Positions 9,662 to 19,714 of a stretch of DNA of 64,000 bases are shown in pieces. A program made the position numbers and the translations under genes. The stretch is from Inquilinus ginsengisoli_A. GTDB taxonomy: Bacteria; Pseudomonadota; Alphaproteobacteria; DSM-16000; Inquilinaceae. The notes under the pieces were generated by a model. The model was not told the origin of the DNA. It saw only the letters and a program-made list of their open reading frames with translations, and did not search any database. The stretch lies in the NCBI RefSeq assembly GCF_031453975.1, contig NZ_JAVDPW010000007.1:124001-188000 (forward strand). Direction: 5' to 3'. Every line of letters begins with the position of its first letter. The stretch's first letter is position 1.

Positions 9662-9680
9662 GTGGACTCGGCGAGTCCAC
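9662..9680. promoter_or_regulatory. Perfect 19-bp palindrome in the rgpF-rmlA divergent promoter
   Basis: GTGGACTCG-G-CGAGTCCAC is a perfect inverted repeat with 9-bp arms and a single central base. It lies 105 bp before the RgpF-family start and 40 bp before the rmlA start. Its size and position fit a homodimeric regulator site controlling both transcripts. No regulator gene is adjacent. Confidence 0.45.
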
Positions 9681-9720
9681 GCGCTCGCCCGATCTGCCCA
9701 ACCGCACCGGAGGTCCATCC

Positions 9721-10617
9721 TTGAAAGGCATCATCCTCGCCGGCGGCAGCGGCACCCGGCTGCATCCGCTGACCCTGGCCACGTCCAAGCAGCTGATGCC
9801 GGTCTATGACAAGCCGATGATCTACTACCCGCTCAGCGTGCTGATGCTGGCCGGCATCCGCGAGGTGCTGATCATCTCGACGCCGCACGACATGCCGCAG
9901 TTCCAGCGGCTGCTGGGCGACGGGTCGCAATGGGGCATGGCCTTCGAGTATGCGGTGCAGCCCAGCCCGGACGGGCTGGCCCAGGCCTATGTCATCGGCG
10001 CGGATTTCGTCGCCGGCGGGCCCTCCGCCCTGATCCTGGGCGATAACATCTACCATGGCCACGGCCTGCCGGAGCTGCTGCACGCCGCCGCGGCCGAGCC
10101 GTCGGGCGCCACCGTCTTCGCCTATTACGTCACCGACCCCGAGCGCTACGGCGTGGTCAGCTTCGGCGCCGACGGCCGCGCCGCCGCGATCGAGGAGAAG
10201 CCGCGCCAGCCGGCGTCCAACTGGGCCGTCACCGGCCTCTATTTCTACGATGCCGATGTGGTCGAGATCGCCGCCAACATGAAGCCGTCCGCGCGCGGCG
10301 AGCTGGAGATCACCGACGTCAACCGCGCCTATCTCGAACGCGGCGCCCTGCATGTCCAGAAGATGGGCCGCGGCTTCGCCTGGTTCGACATGGGCACCCA
10401 TGACAGCCTGCTCGAGGCCTCCGGCTACGTCCAGACGCTGGAGCGGCGCCAGGGACTCCGCGTCGCCTGCCCGGAGGAGATCGCGTATCTCGAGGGCTTC
10501 ATCGGCCGCGACGAGCTGGTGGTCCAGGCCAAGCGCTTCGAGAAGAGCGGCTACGGCCAGTACCTGCTGCGGGTGGCGGAGGGCGAGGGCGGCCCGCACG
10601 GTCGCCTCGACCGGTAG
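9721..10617 (+). CDS. rmlA: Glucose-1-phosphate thymidylyltransferase
   Basis: This enzyme makes dTDP-glucose from glucose 1-phosphate and dTTP, the first step of dTDP-L-rhamnose synthesis in the cytoplasm. The 298-residue length is normal. It opens with the nucleotide-binding motif GIILAGGSGTRLHPLT, followed by SKQLMPVYDKPMIYYPLS and the catalytic-site segments LILGDNIYHG and EITDVNRAYL. The start is a TTG at 9721 placed 7 bases after AGGAGG-like GGAGG; an upstream ATG at 9637 lies in the promoter. The rest of the rhamnose pathway (rmlBCD) is not in the window. With RgpF and the GT genes it supports a rhamnose-containing surface glycan. Confidence 0.95.
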   Translation: MKGIILAGGSGTRLHPLTLATSKQLMPVYDKPMIYYPLSVLMLAGIREVLIISTPHDMPQFQRLLGDGSQWGMAFEYAVQPSPDGLAQAYVIGADFVAGGPSALILGDNIYHGHGLPELLHAAAAEPSGATVFAYYVTDPERYGVVSFGADGRAAAIEEKPRQPASNWAVTGLYFYDADVVEIAANMKPSARGELEITDVNRAYLERGALHVQKMGRGFAWFDMGTHDSLLEASGYVQTLERRQGLRVACPEEIAYLEGFIGRDELVVQAKRFEKSGYGQYLLRVAEGEGGPHGRLDR

Positions 10618-10623
10618 TCAGGC

Positions 10624-11586
10624 ATGGCGTCGGCACGCCGTGGCATCCGCGGGTTGGCGCGGCGGGTCGGCGTCGCGGCCCTCCGCCGGCTGCGCCCCGC
10701 CTCCGGCCCGCGGGTGCTGACGCTGCTGGCCCGGCACGGCACCGAGAAGTACCCCGAGGCGCTGCCGGCGCTCGACCGCCTGTTCCGCCGCGCCATGCCG
10801 GGCGCCCGCCGCCGCACCGTGGTGATCGACAACGCGCTGCCCGAAGGCCACGTCGGCGCGGCGCCGGGCGGCGTCACGGTGATCGGCGGCGACAACGCGG
10901 CCTGGGAGTTCTCGGCCTGGGATGCCGGCCTGCGCTTCGCCGCGGCCGAGCTGGACGGGTACGACCTGGTCCACCTCGCCACCTCGGCCTTCGACACGCT
11001 CTACACCGGCTACCTCAAGCGCTTCGACGACGCGCTGCTGGCGGAGGTCGCGTGCCGCCGCATCGCCTGCGGCCATGTCGACTACTATGCCGAGCCGGTG
11101 ACGCTGTTCGGCGAGCGGTCGCGCCACTGGCTGCGCTCGTCCTTCGTGATGCTGCCGCCGACGGAGCTGCGGCGGCTGGGGTCGCTGGTCTCGGTCGGGC
11201 CGGAGCGGCGCGCGGCGCTGTTCTCCGGCGACCCGGTGGCGCCATTTCGGGTAGAGGCGCCGATCTCGGACTCCTACCGGCGGTCGATCACCGGCTGGCT
11301 GGTCGGCGACGGCACCGGCCAGGGGGTGGAGTGGCATTCCCGCTTCGCGCTGACGGCGGAGACGCTGGATTTCTTCGAGCGCAAGACGCTCGCCATCCTC
11401 AACGAGCAGATGCTGTCGCCGCGGCTGCGGGCCCAGGGCTGCGCCATCGCCGACACAACCTGGGCGGCCACCGTCCTGGCCCGCCATGGCCGCCTGCCGG
11501 ACGAGATCCCGCCCTGGCGCGAGCAGCTGGCCGGCCGGGACCGCAACATCGTATCCCTGGAACAGACCAGCCGGCCCGAGGATTGA
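10624..11586 (+). CDS. Unrecognised protein of a polysaccharide locus
   Basis: A 320-residue soluble protein that I do not recognise. It begins six bases after rmlA and is surely co-transcribed with it. The N-terminus is basic (ARRGIRGLARRVGVAALRRLR). It has the motifs VVIDNALPEG (about 76-85), GGDNAAWEFSAWDAGL (about 97-112) and ITGWLVGDGTGQGVEWHSRF, the first two reminiscent of the early strands of a GT-A fold with an acidic N/D pair. There is no signal peptide or membrane helix. A divergent glycosyltransferase or glycan-modifying role is inferred from context only. Confidence 0.6.
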   Translation: MASARRGIRGLARRVGVAALRRLRPASGPRVLTLLARHGTEKYPEALPALDRLFRRAMPGARRRTVVIDNALPEGHVGAAPGGVTVIGGDNAAWEFSAWDAGLRFAAAELDGYDLVHLATSAFDTLYTGYLKRFDDALLAEVACRRIACGHVDYYAEPVTLFGERSRHWLRSSFVMLPPTELRRLGSLVSVGPERRAALFSGDPVAPFRVEAPISDSYRRSITGWLVGDGTGQGVEWHSRFALTAETLDFFERKTLAILNEQMLSPRLRAQGCAIADTTWAATVLARHGRLPDEIPPWREQLAGRDRNIVSLEQTSRPED

Positions 11587-11618
11587 GGGCCGGCTGGGGA
11601 TAGGCACGAGGTCGCAGC

Positions 11619-11646
11619 GGCCAGCCCCCGGGATCGGGGGCCGGCC
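11619..11646. terminator. Hairpin between convergent genes
   Basis: Strong GC-rich inverted repeat with 12-bp arms and one mismatch (GGCCAGCCCCCG / CGGGGGCCGGCC) in the 72-bp gap between the unrecognised gene and groEL, which converge. No U tract. Confidence 0.4.
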
Positions 11647-11658
11647 GCCGCGTTCGGG

Positions 11659-13308
<1,650 letters not shown>

Positions 13309-13346
13309 GGTGTTGGCTCCTTGAAGGGGAAAGGGGGATTCGGGAG

Positions 13347-13390
13347 GGATCAGGCGAAGACGCCGATCGGATCAGGCCACGACGCCGATC
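13347..13390. repeat. Imperfect 22-bp tandem duplication at the groES 3' end
   Basis: Positions 13347-13368 and 13369-13390 are direct copies with two mismatches. The second contains the last codons and stop of groES, so the end of the gene is repeated just beyond the stop codon in the groES-groEL gap. Confidence 0.8.
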
Positions 13391-13659
13391 ACGTCGCTCT
13401 CCTTCATCACGAGGTAGTCGACCCCCTCGAGCCGGATCTCGGAGCCGGACCATTTGCCGAACAGGATGCGGTCGCCGACGCTGACGTCCAGCGCCTGGAT
13501 CGTGCCCTGCGCGTCCCGCGCGCCCAGGCCGACGGCCACGACCTCGCCCTGCTGCGGCTTCTCCTGGGCGGTGTCGGGGATGATGATCCCGCCCGCGGTC
13601 TTGGCTTCGGCATCGATGCGGCGGACCACGACCCGGTCGTGCAGCGGGCGGAATTTCAT
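13372..13659 (-). CDS. groES: Co-chaperonin GroES
   Basis: A 95-residue co-chaperonin that caps the GroEL ring. It starts MKFRPLHDRVVVRRIDAEAK and has the mobile-loop segment TAGGIIIPDTAQEKPQQGEVVAVG. It ends in the conserved DYLVMKESDVIGVV block. The start is set at the ATG of MKFRP, preceded by AAGGA at a good distance; an upstream ATG adds eight residues not seen in the family. It is the first gene of the groESL operon. Confidence 0.97.
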   Translation of the reverse strand: MKFRPLHDRVVVRRIDAEAKTAGGIIIPDTAQEKPQQGEVVAVGLGARDAQGTIQALDVSVGDRILFGKWSGSEIRLEGVDYLVMKESDVIGVVA

Positions 13660-13688
13660 CGGCTGAATCCTTCGGAGAATCAATTTTT

Positions 13689-13715
13689 GGAGATAGGGCT
13701 TAATTCACTATCTCC
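13689..13715 (-). promoter_or_regulatory. Hairpin in the groESL leader
   Basis: Perfect 8-bp arms (GGAGATAG / CTATCTCC) with an 11-base loop lie 30 bp before the groES start codon, within the probable 5' leader. It differs from the CIRCE operator (TTAGCACTC-N9-GAGTGCTAA), which is absent. The 5' arm is part of a purine run GAGGAGGAG that would make a strong ribosome site if unpaired, followed by GTG-AAT-TAA. It could be an RNA thermometer or protein site (inference). Confidence 0.5.
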
Positions 13716-13770
13716 TCCTCAAATGCGCATGACGCCCCCGACATGCAAGTCGAATTGCCTGTTGTCGGGA

Positions 13771-13796
13771 AATAAAGGCCGGTGTCATTTTTTCAA
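13771..13796 (-). promoter_or_regulatory. Candidate heat-shock promoter of groESL
   Basis: On the minus strand TTGAAA (13796-13791) and CTTTATT (13777-13771) are separated by 13 bases. This loosely fits the alphaproteobacterial RpoH pattern (CTTGAA-N13-17-CCYTAT). It would give a leader of about 100 nt that includes the hairpin. The match is imperfect. Confidence 0.3.
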
Positions 13797-13975
13797 TCGA
13801 CGCTTCAGATCTTGCCACAATTTTCAATGATTATTGACAGGAAGGGGCGATTCGGCGGGCTTGTTCCTGCATTCCCGTGTACTGTATCGGGAATTCGGTG
13901 TGCCGGTCGTGCCGCCGCCTCCGCCACATCCGATCCCGCAGCCGGCGCTCCCCCCGGGAGGCCAGAAATGTCGTC

Positions 13976-14224
13976 ATGAAGGACTACAAATTCCCGGTGG
14001 GCACCACCGTGCAGGTCTCGCGCAAGTCGCTGTCCGGGCAATCCGCCGTGGGCGCGTTCAAGGTGCTGGCCCGCTATCCCAGCGAGAGCTCCGGCCCGAT
14101 GTACCGAGTCCGCAGCGTGCTCGGCAGCGAGGAGCGCATGGTGCCGGAGCACGAGCTGTCGTCCTCGGCGCAGTCGGCCGAGGCCGACGCCGCCTGGAAG
14201 TCGCCCAAGTCCGGCCGCCGCTGA
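13976..14224 (+). CDS. Small conserved protein, function unknown
   Basis: An 82-residue soluble protein starting MKDYKFPVGTTVQVSRKSL after a GGGAGG ribosome site. The middle (FKVLARYPSESSGPMYRVRSVLGSEERMVPEHEL) looks like a small beta-barrel, of the kind seen in short hypothetical proteins of Rhodospirillales. The C-terminus is low-complexity. It is divergent from groESL. No function can be assigned; a nucleic-acid-binding role is only a guess from fold and charge. Confidence 0.6.
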   Translation: MKDYKFPVGTTVQVSRKSLSGQSAVGAFKVLARYPSESSGPMYRVRSVLGSEERMVPEHELSSSAQSAEADAAWKSPKSGRR

Positions 14225-14296
14225 CCGGCTATGCTCCCGGGCGAGGGGCTGGGAGGGTCGCCCGGCACCGGCGTCCTCGGCTATCCTGGCCGGGCC

Positions 14297-14890
14297 ATGG
14301 CGACCCGGATCCCGACCTCCGTCCTGCTCGACGACCTGCTGCGCGACGCCCGCACCGACCGGGTGACGCTGGGCTGGCTGGTGCACGCCCTGGGCGACCG
14401 CTCCTTCGGCTTGGTGATGCTGTTGCTGGCGCTGCTCGGGGTGATGCCGGGTGCGTCCGGCGTGGTCGGGCCGCTGCTCGGCATCCTGGCGGTGCAGATG
14501 CTGCTGGGCCGTGCCGGGCCGGTGTTCCCGGCGACAGTGGCCAAGCGCAGCTTCCGCACCCAGGGGCTGGCGCGCACGCTGGGCCGCGCCGTGCCGGTGC
14601 TGCGCCGGGTCGAGGGCTTCATCCATCCGCGCTGGCCGGTGCCGTTCGCGGCGCTGAGGCGCGGCGTCGGCGTGCTGGTGCTGCTGCTCGGCGCCCTGCT
14701 GCTGGCGCCCATCCCCTTGAGCAACATCCCGCCGGCCCTGGCGATCGTGCTGATCGCCATCGCCTATCTCGAGGAGGACGGCCTGCTGCTGTGTGTCGCC
14801 CTGGCGGTGGCGGTGCTGATGCTGGCGGTCGCCGCCGGCGCGGTGTGGCAGGCGATGGGCGAGCTGGGCTGGGTGCGGGGCTTCTTCTAG
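14297..14890 (+). CDS. exoD: ExoD family membrane protein
   Basis: A 197-residue inner-membrane protein of the ExoD family (exopolysaccharide synthesis, named from Sinorhizobium mutants with altered exopolysaccharide and alkali sensitivity). It has the N-terminal amphipathic segment LLDDLLRDARTDRVTLGWLVHALGDRSFGL and three to four hydrophobic helices, including FGLVMLLLALLGVMPGA and LVLLLGALLLAPIPLSNIPPA. The start at MATRIPTS fits family length; an upstream ATG at 14231 adds unlikely sequence. It follows the 82-residue protein gene by 72 bp. The exact biochemical role of the family is unknown. Confidence 0.85.
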   Translation: MATRIPTSVLLDDLLRDARTDRVTLGWLVHALGDRSFGLVMLLLALLGVMPGASGVVGPLLGILAVQMLLGRAGPVFPATVAKRSFRTQGLARTLGRAVPVLRRVEGFIHPRWPVPFAALRRGVGVLVLLLGALLLAPIPLSNIPPALAIVLIAIAYLEEDGLLLCVALAVAVLMLAVAAGAVWQAMGELGWVRGFF

Positions 14891-14922
14891 GGGAAGCCAG
14901 GCCCGCACCCGGCACCGGGACG

Positions 14923-15267
14923 CTAGCTGGCGAGCTGGCTGGCGCAGGACTTGGCGACCTGGGCATTGGCCTCGGTCGTCCCCGGCATGGTCGCCCAGCC
15001 GGCCTTCACCACCACGTCGCCGCGGCTGTAGCTCGACGCCGCCTTCAGCTCGACCAGCTTCTGGGCCAGCTGCGGGTCGCGCTTCGACTGGTCGAGGCAG
15101 ATCAGCGACAGGGCGGCGACGACGTCGGTCTTGCCCTGGTCCTGGGCCATGCGCTTGGCCGAGCCGCCGGTGACCCAGCCACCCCAGCTGAAGCCGATGA
15201 TGGCAAGCGCGGCGGCACCGCAGGCGACGCCATACAGCGCCGGCTTCAGCCATTCTGGGGTTGTCAT
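14923..15267 (-). CDS. Small single-pass membrane protein
   Basis: A 114-residue protein with one N-terminal hydrophobic helix (ALYGVACGAAALAIIGFSWGG, residues 10-30), followed by a periplasmic-type domain with two cysteines (ICLDQ near 57 and KSCASQ near the end) and KLVELKAASSYSRGDVVVKAGWATMPG. Similar small proteins occur as hypothetical genes in alphaproteobacteria. The ATG at 15267 is taken as start. It converges on exoD. Function is not known. Confidence 0.6.
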   Translation of the reverse strand: MTTPEWLKPALYGVACGAAALAIIGFSWGGWVTGGSAKRMAQDQGKTDVVAALSLICLDQSKRDPQLAQKLVELKAASSYSRGDVVVKAGWATMPGTTEANAQVAKSCASQLAS

Positions 15268-15526
15268 GATGATGCTTTCACTGGAAGGAAGGCATTCTCC
15301 CTTCGACGCAAAAATATATCACGAGAGATGTATTTTATGGAATTTCTTTTTATTTTTAACGGATTTTCGAGCCGAAGATTGTAGAGCAGAGGAAGGAGCG
15401 GGATAAGGACGGCCAGCATTGCGGGTGGCCGATGCCGCTTCGCTTGGAATGATCATTCGAAGTTACTGATTGAATTTGGAAATAAATTTCACATTTATGG
15501 ACCACCCGACAGGACGGCCCGGAGAG
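15268..15526. other. AT-rich intergenic region with a 12-bp palindrome
   Basis: This gap separates two divergent small genes and is far more AT-rich than its surroundings, especially 15310-15385. GAATGATCATTC at 15447-15458 is a perfect palindrome about 70 bp before the rightward start. Promoters for both genes must lie here, but no clear -35/-10 pair stands out. Confidence 0.4.
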
Positions 15527-15958
15527 ATGCCAGACACCGACGTTTTCCGCCTGCAGAAATCCGATCTGAACTCGTTCCTGTTCGCCGATGTCGGGACCGA
15601 GTCCAACGGCATGCCGCTCAGCGTCGTCTCGATGCTGGGCCGGCTGGGCGGGGACCCCTGGGCCGATGCGGGCCGGCTGGCGCGGCAGACGCCGGAGGCC
15701 GCGACCCGCGAACTGGCGGAGATCATCACCGGCACGGCCTGCAGCGGGCGGTCCAGCGCCGAGGTCATGGCCATCGCCACCCGGCTGGCGGCGCTGCTGC
15801 CCTCCGCCTCGTCGCGTCGCGCCGAACGCCAGGCCGCGCGCTCGGAGCCCCCGGGGCCGGGGCTGCCCGGCATCCGCAACCTCACCACCACGCTGACCTG
15901 GGGCGCGATCGTCCTGGGCGTCATGGTCCTGGCCGCACGGATGCTCGGCCTGATCTGA
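15527..15958 (+). CDS. Conserved alphaproteobacterial protein with C-terminal helix
   Basis: A 143-residue protein beginning MPDTDVFRLQKSDLNSFLFADVGTE, a block widely conserved at the start of short hypothetical proteins in Rhizobiales and Rhodospirillales. A helical middle (residues 35-105) is followed by one C-terminal transmembrane helix (WGAIVLGVMVLAARMLGLI), so it is probably tail-anchored in the inner membrane. Upstream starts at 15470 and 15497 are possible, but the conserved block begins at the ATG at 15527. Function unknown. Confidence 0.65.
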   Translation: MPDTDVFRLQKSDLNSFLFADVGTESNGMPLSVVSMLGRLGGDPWADAGRLARQTPEAATRELAEIITGTACSGRSSAEVMAIATRLAALLPSASSRRAERQAARSEPPGPGLPGIRNLTTTLTWGAIVLGVMVLAARMLGLI

Positions 15959-15961
15959 TCC

Positions 15962-16722
<761 letters not shown>

Positions 16723-16726
<4 letters not shown>

Positions 16727-17700
16727 CGTGCGTCTCCCGGGGGCGCTTCGACCGCGTCGCCGGCCCCGGTGGCCGGGCGCCCGCCCTTGGTCGCCACCGC
16801 ATTGCGCTCGCCGCGGGCGTAGTAGCGCTCGATCGCGGACTGGCCGACATTGAGGATCGAGGTGATCAGCAGGTACCACAGCACCGCCACCATCAGCAGG
16901 GGGATGACCTCGAAGGTGCGGTTGTAGACCGCCTGGGCGGAGTACAGCAGGTCGCCCATGGCGATGACGCTGACAAGCGAGGTCGCCTTGATCATGCTGA
17001 TCAGCTGGTTGCCGGTCGGCGGCACGATCGAGCGCATGGCCTGGGGGATGACGATGCGGCGCAGGGCGCGGCCGCGGGTCATGCCGAAGGCCTCCGCCGT
17101 CTCGTACTGGCCGCGGTCGACCGACAGCAGGCCGCCGCGGATGATCTCGGCCATGTAGGCGGCCTCGTTCAGCGACAGGCCGGCGATCGCCGCGGTCAGC
17201 GGCGTGATCAGGTCGTTGGTCTTCCAGGAGGCGAGTTGCGGCCCGAACGGGACGCCGATCGACAGGGTCGGGAACAGGGTCGACAGGTTGTACCAGAAGA
17301 TCAGCTGCACCAGCAGCGGCGTGCCGCGGAAGAACCAGATGTACAGGCCGGACAGGGTGCGCGGCAGCCGGTCGGTCGACAGCCGCGCCACCGCCAGCAG
17401 CAGGCCCAGCGCGGTGCCGATCAGCATCGACACCAGCGTCAGCCCCAGCGTCACCGACAGGCCGCGCAGGATCGAGCCGGCGGTGAACCACTGGCCCACC
17501 ACCGCCCATTCGAAGTTCGGGTTGCGGGCGACCACCCAGGCGGCCGCGGTCGCCACGACGAGGGTGAGAGCCCAGAGCAGCCCGCTGCCGTAGCGGATGG
17601 GCCGGCGGGCATGGGCGACGTCGCGCAGGCGGGCTTCGGCGACGTCGTCGGCCGCCGGCCCATCCACCACGGCAGGGGCGGCCCCGGGCGTCACGGTCAC
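16723..17700 (-). CDS. Polar amino-acid-type ABC importer, permease
   Basis: A 325-residue inner-membrane permease of the HisMQ/GlnP type. The core has about five to six helices and the family blocks GLSVTLGLTLVSMLIGTALGLLLAVARLS, IWFFRGTPLLVQL and the cytoplasmic EAA loop EAFGMTRGRALRRIVIPQAMRSIVPPTGNQLI that contacts the ATPase. Both ends carry long hydrophilic extensions, about 35 residues N-terminal and 25 C-terminal, which is longer than usual. The GTG start overlaps the binding-protein stop by 4 bp and the gene overlaps the ATPase by 4 bp. A single permease implies a homodimer. Confidence 0.93.
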
Positions 17701-18590
17701 TGCGCCGGGGTCCCGGCGAGGTTCAGCCCCGGCGCATTCAGCATGTTGCCCTCAAGGCCCCATTTCTTCATCACGGCGGCATAGGTGCCATTGTCGAACA
17801 GGGTCTTGTAGCCGGCCAGCATCACCTCGCCGAGCACCGAGCCCTTCGGCACCACCGTGCCCTGGTACAGGTTGTGGAAGCCGTTGGCCTGGCCGGTGCC
17901 GGCGAGCTCGAGCTGGCCCTTGGACTGCTGGATGAAGTAGGTCAGCGGCGCCTGGGACGAGAAGAAGGCGTCCGCCCGCTTCGACCGCACCGCCAGGATC
18001 GCGGTCGGCTGGTCGGGATAGGACTGGACCTCCAGCGCGGGCTTGCCTGCCTTCTCGCAGGCCTCGGCCTGGGCCTTGATCACCCGCTCGGCGGAGCCTG
18101 CGGCCATCACCGCGATCTTCTGGCCGCAGGTGTCGTCCAGCGACTTGATGCCGGTCGGGTTGCCGGACTGCACGGCGAAGACGACGAACTCCTGCACGAA
18201 GTCGACGAAGTCGTTGGCCTGCTCCCGCTCCGGGAAGTCGCCGATCGGGCCGGACGCCATCTGGTAGCGGCCGGCCTTGATACCGCTCAGCACCGCCGCC
18301 AGGCCGCTGACCGTCTCGTGTCGGATCCTGAGGCCCAGCAGCTGGCCCAGCGCGTCCGACAGGTCGGCGCTGGCGCCGGTCAGGGTGCGGTCGTCGCCGA
18401 CGATCTCATAGGGCGGGAACGACCCGCTGTTGACCGAGACCAGCTCGCCGGCATCCAGGATCTCCTTCGGCAGCTTGGCGCGCAGGGCCTCGTCGACCTT
18501 CTGCTCGGGGAGGGCGTCCTGCGCCAGGGCCGGCAAGGGTCCGACCAGGGCGGCCAGCAGGGCGGTGCGGATCAGGATTTTCGCGTTCAT
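17697..18590 (-). CDS. Periplasmic substrate-binding protein, polar amino-acid type
   Basis: A 297-residue family 3 solute-binding protein that delivers substrate to the adjacent permease. A Sec signal peptide (ILIRTALLAALVGPLPALAQ) ends near residue 23. The mature part has EILDAGELVSVNSGSFPPYEIVGDDRTLTGASADLSDALG, the normal entry of this fold, and later GVLS-type lobes. It contains one pair of cysteines (in DDTCGQKIAVMAAGS and EACEKAGKPA). GGGGAGAC precedes the ATG at a good distance. The usual arginine-bearing ligand loop is not obvious, so the ligand may not be a standard amino acid. Confidence 0.88.
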   Translation of the reverse strand: MNAKILIRTALLAALVGPLPALAQDALPEQKVDEALRAKLPKEILDAGELVSVNSGSFPPYEIVGDDRTLTGASADLSDALGQLLGLRIRHETVSGLAAVLSGIKAGRYQMASGPIGDFPEREQANDFVDFVQEFVVFAVQSGNPTGIKSLDDTCGQKIAVMAAGSAERVIKAQAEACEKAGKPALEVQSYPDQPTAILAVRSKRADAFFSSQAPLTYFIQQSKGQLELAGTGQANGFHNLYQGTVVPKGSVLGEVMLAGYKTLFDNGTYAAVMKKWGLEGNMLNAPGLNLAGTPAQ

Positions 18591-18639
18591 TTTTTGTCTC
18601 CCCGTTTGGTGGTCGTTCTGTTCAAGGTGTCGTGCCCGG

Positions 18640-19596
18640 TCACGACGGCAAGGCGGGGAACAGATCCCGCGGCGACAGCCGGGCCGTGGTCAGCTCCTGC
18701 GCCTGCAGCTCGGCGATGAAATCGCCCAGCATCGCCTCATTGGCGGCGAAGCCGTTGCGGTCCCAACCGGTCGGCAGGTCGCGGGCGACCTGGCGCAGCT
18801 CGTCCAGGATCCAGGGCGTGGTCTCGGCGTATTTGACGCGCTTCTCGATCCACAGCCGGGCGGATTCATCCAGCACCTCGCTCAGCGCCTGAGGCAGCCA
18901 GGGATGGTCGCGGACGATCGCAGGCTTGAGGCCGAGCAGGTGGATGCCGGGGACATAGCCGACCTCTTGGGCATAGGCGACCTCGGCGGCGCGGAAGTCG
19001 GGCAGCAGCTGGCGGAACGGCGAGGCCGCCTCGAAGAAGCCCTGCGGCATGAAGGGCGTGAACACGGCGTCCAGTTCGCCGGTCTGCAGCAGCTCCAGCA
19101 TCGGCCGCTCGCCCGGCACTGCCTCGATTCGCCCGGGCCGGCCGAAGCCGCCGAGACGGTCGGTGACGGGGTGCGCCGCGGACAGGCGGCCGACGAACCA
19201 GCTTGCGTCGCCGATGCCGATGCCCTCCCGCCGCAGCAGGGCGCGGGTCCAGGTGTTGCCGGAATCCTGCCAGCCGGTCAGGCCGATGCGCTTGCCGGCC
19301 AGCTGCGCCAGCCCGGTCAGGCCGCTGCTCTTGGCGGTGATGATGCAGCGGTGGCGGAAGCCCCGCATCAGGAAGTGCGGCACGCCGGCGATCGCGGTCT
19401 CGCCGCGGGCCCGGCCCAGCGTGTAGCGGCTCAGCGACATCTCGCCGGCGTCGTAGTTCGGGTCGCTGCCCAGATCCTCCGGCAGGGTGCCGACCCGGTC
19501 GATCTGCAGCGTGAAGCCCTCGGGGCTGATATCGCCGAGGGCCAGCGGGGTGACCCAGTCCCAGTCGCGCACGGCCAATCTGATCGCGATCGCCAT
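18640..19596 (-). CDS. Binding-protein-like protein, 4,5-dihydroxyphthalate decarboxylase-like family
   Basis: A 318-residue protein with the fold of NMT1/SsuA-type solute-binding proteins but no signal peptide. It opens with IRLAVRDWDWVTPLALGDI and has YDAGEMSLSRYTLGRARGE, then LAQLAGKRIGLTGWQDSGNTWTRALLRREGI. Members are commonly labelled 4,5-dihydroxyphthalate decarboxylase, but many sit beside transporters and probably bind ligands or act in cofactor pathways, so the enzyme name should not be trusted. It lies 49 bp before the amino-acid-type binding protein and probably shares its operon, under the promoter divergent to the MocR gene. Confidence 0.7.
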   Translation of the reverse strand: MAIAIRLAVRDWDWVTPLALGDISPEGFTLQIDRVGTLPEDLGSDPNYDAGEMSLSRYTLGRARGETAIAGVPHFLMRGFRHRCIITAKSSGLTGLAQLAGKRIGLTGWQDSGNTWTRALLRREGIGIGDASWFVGRLSAAHPVTDRLGGFGRPGRIEAVPGERPMLELLQTGELDAVFTPFMPQGFFEAASPFRQLLPDFRAAEVAYAQEVGYVPGIHLLGLKPAIVRDHPWLPQALSEVLDESARLWIEKRVKYAETTPWILDELRQVARDLPTGWDRNGFAANEAMLGDFIAELQAQELTTARLSPRDLFPALPS

Positions 19597-19661
19597 CCTG
19601 AAGCCTCTGTCGGGAAGCGGGCGCGGCCGGTCTTGCGGCCCGCCCTTTTTTCCACGATTAA

Positions 19662-19705
19662 TTGTTCAGTCGATGCCGGACAATGCTTGTTATGACACTG
19701 AACAA
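19662..19705. promoter_or_regulatory. Nested inverted repeats, probable MocR operator
   Basis: Perfect 9-bp outer arms TTGTTCAGT (19662-19670) and ACTGAACAA (19697-19705) enclose a smaller repeat ACAA-TGC-TTGT (19680-19690), with nearly the same centre. It lies between the divergent MocR gene and the binding-protein-like gene, ending 9 bp before the MocR start. The inner GGACAA recurs in a palindrome before the aldolase gene at 21089. Confidence 0.55.
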
Positions 19706-19714
19706 AAGAATCGA

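Noticed and set aside
8156..9724. Long plus-strand reading frame opposite the RgpF-type gene
   Set aside because: It is the mirror frame of a well-supported GC-rich gene and shows no domain; the minus-strand protein has clear family motifs.
13684..13975. CIRCE operator for HrcA before groESL
   Set aside because: No TTAGCACTC-N9-GAGTGCTAA-like repeat is present; the only strong repeat (13689-13715) has a different sequence and spacing.
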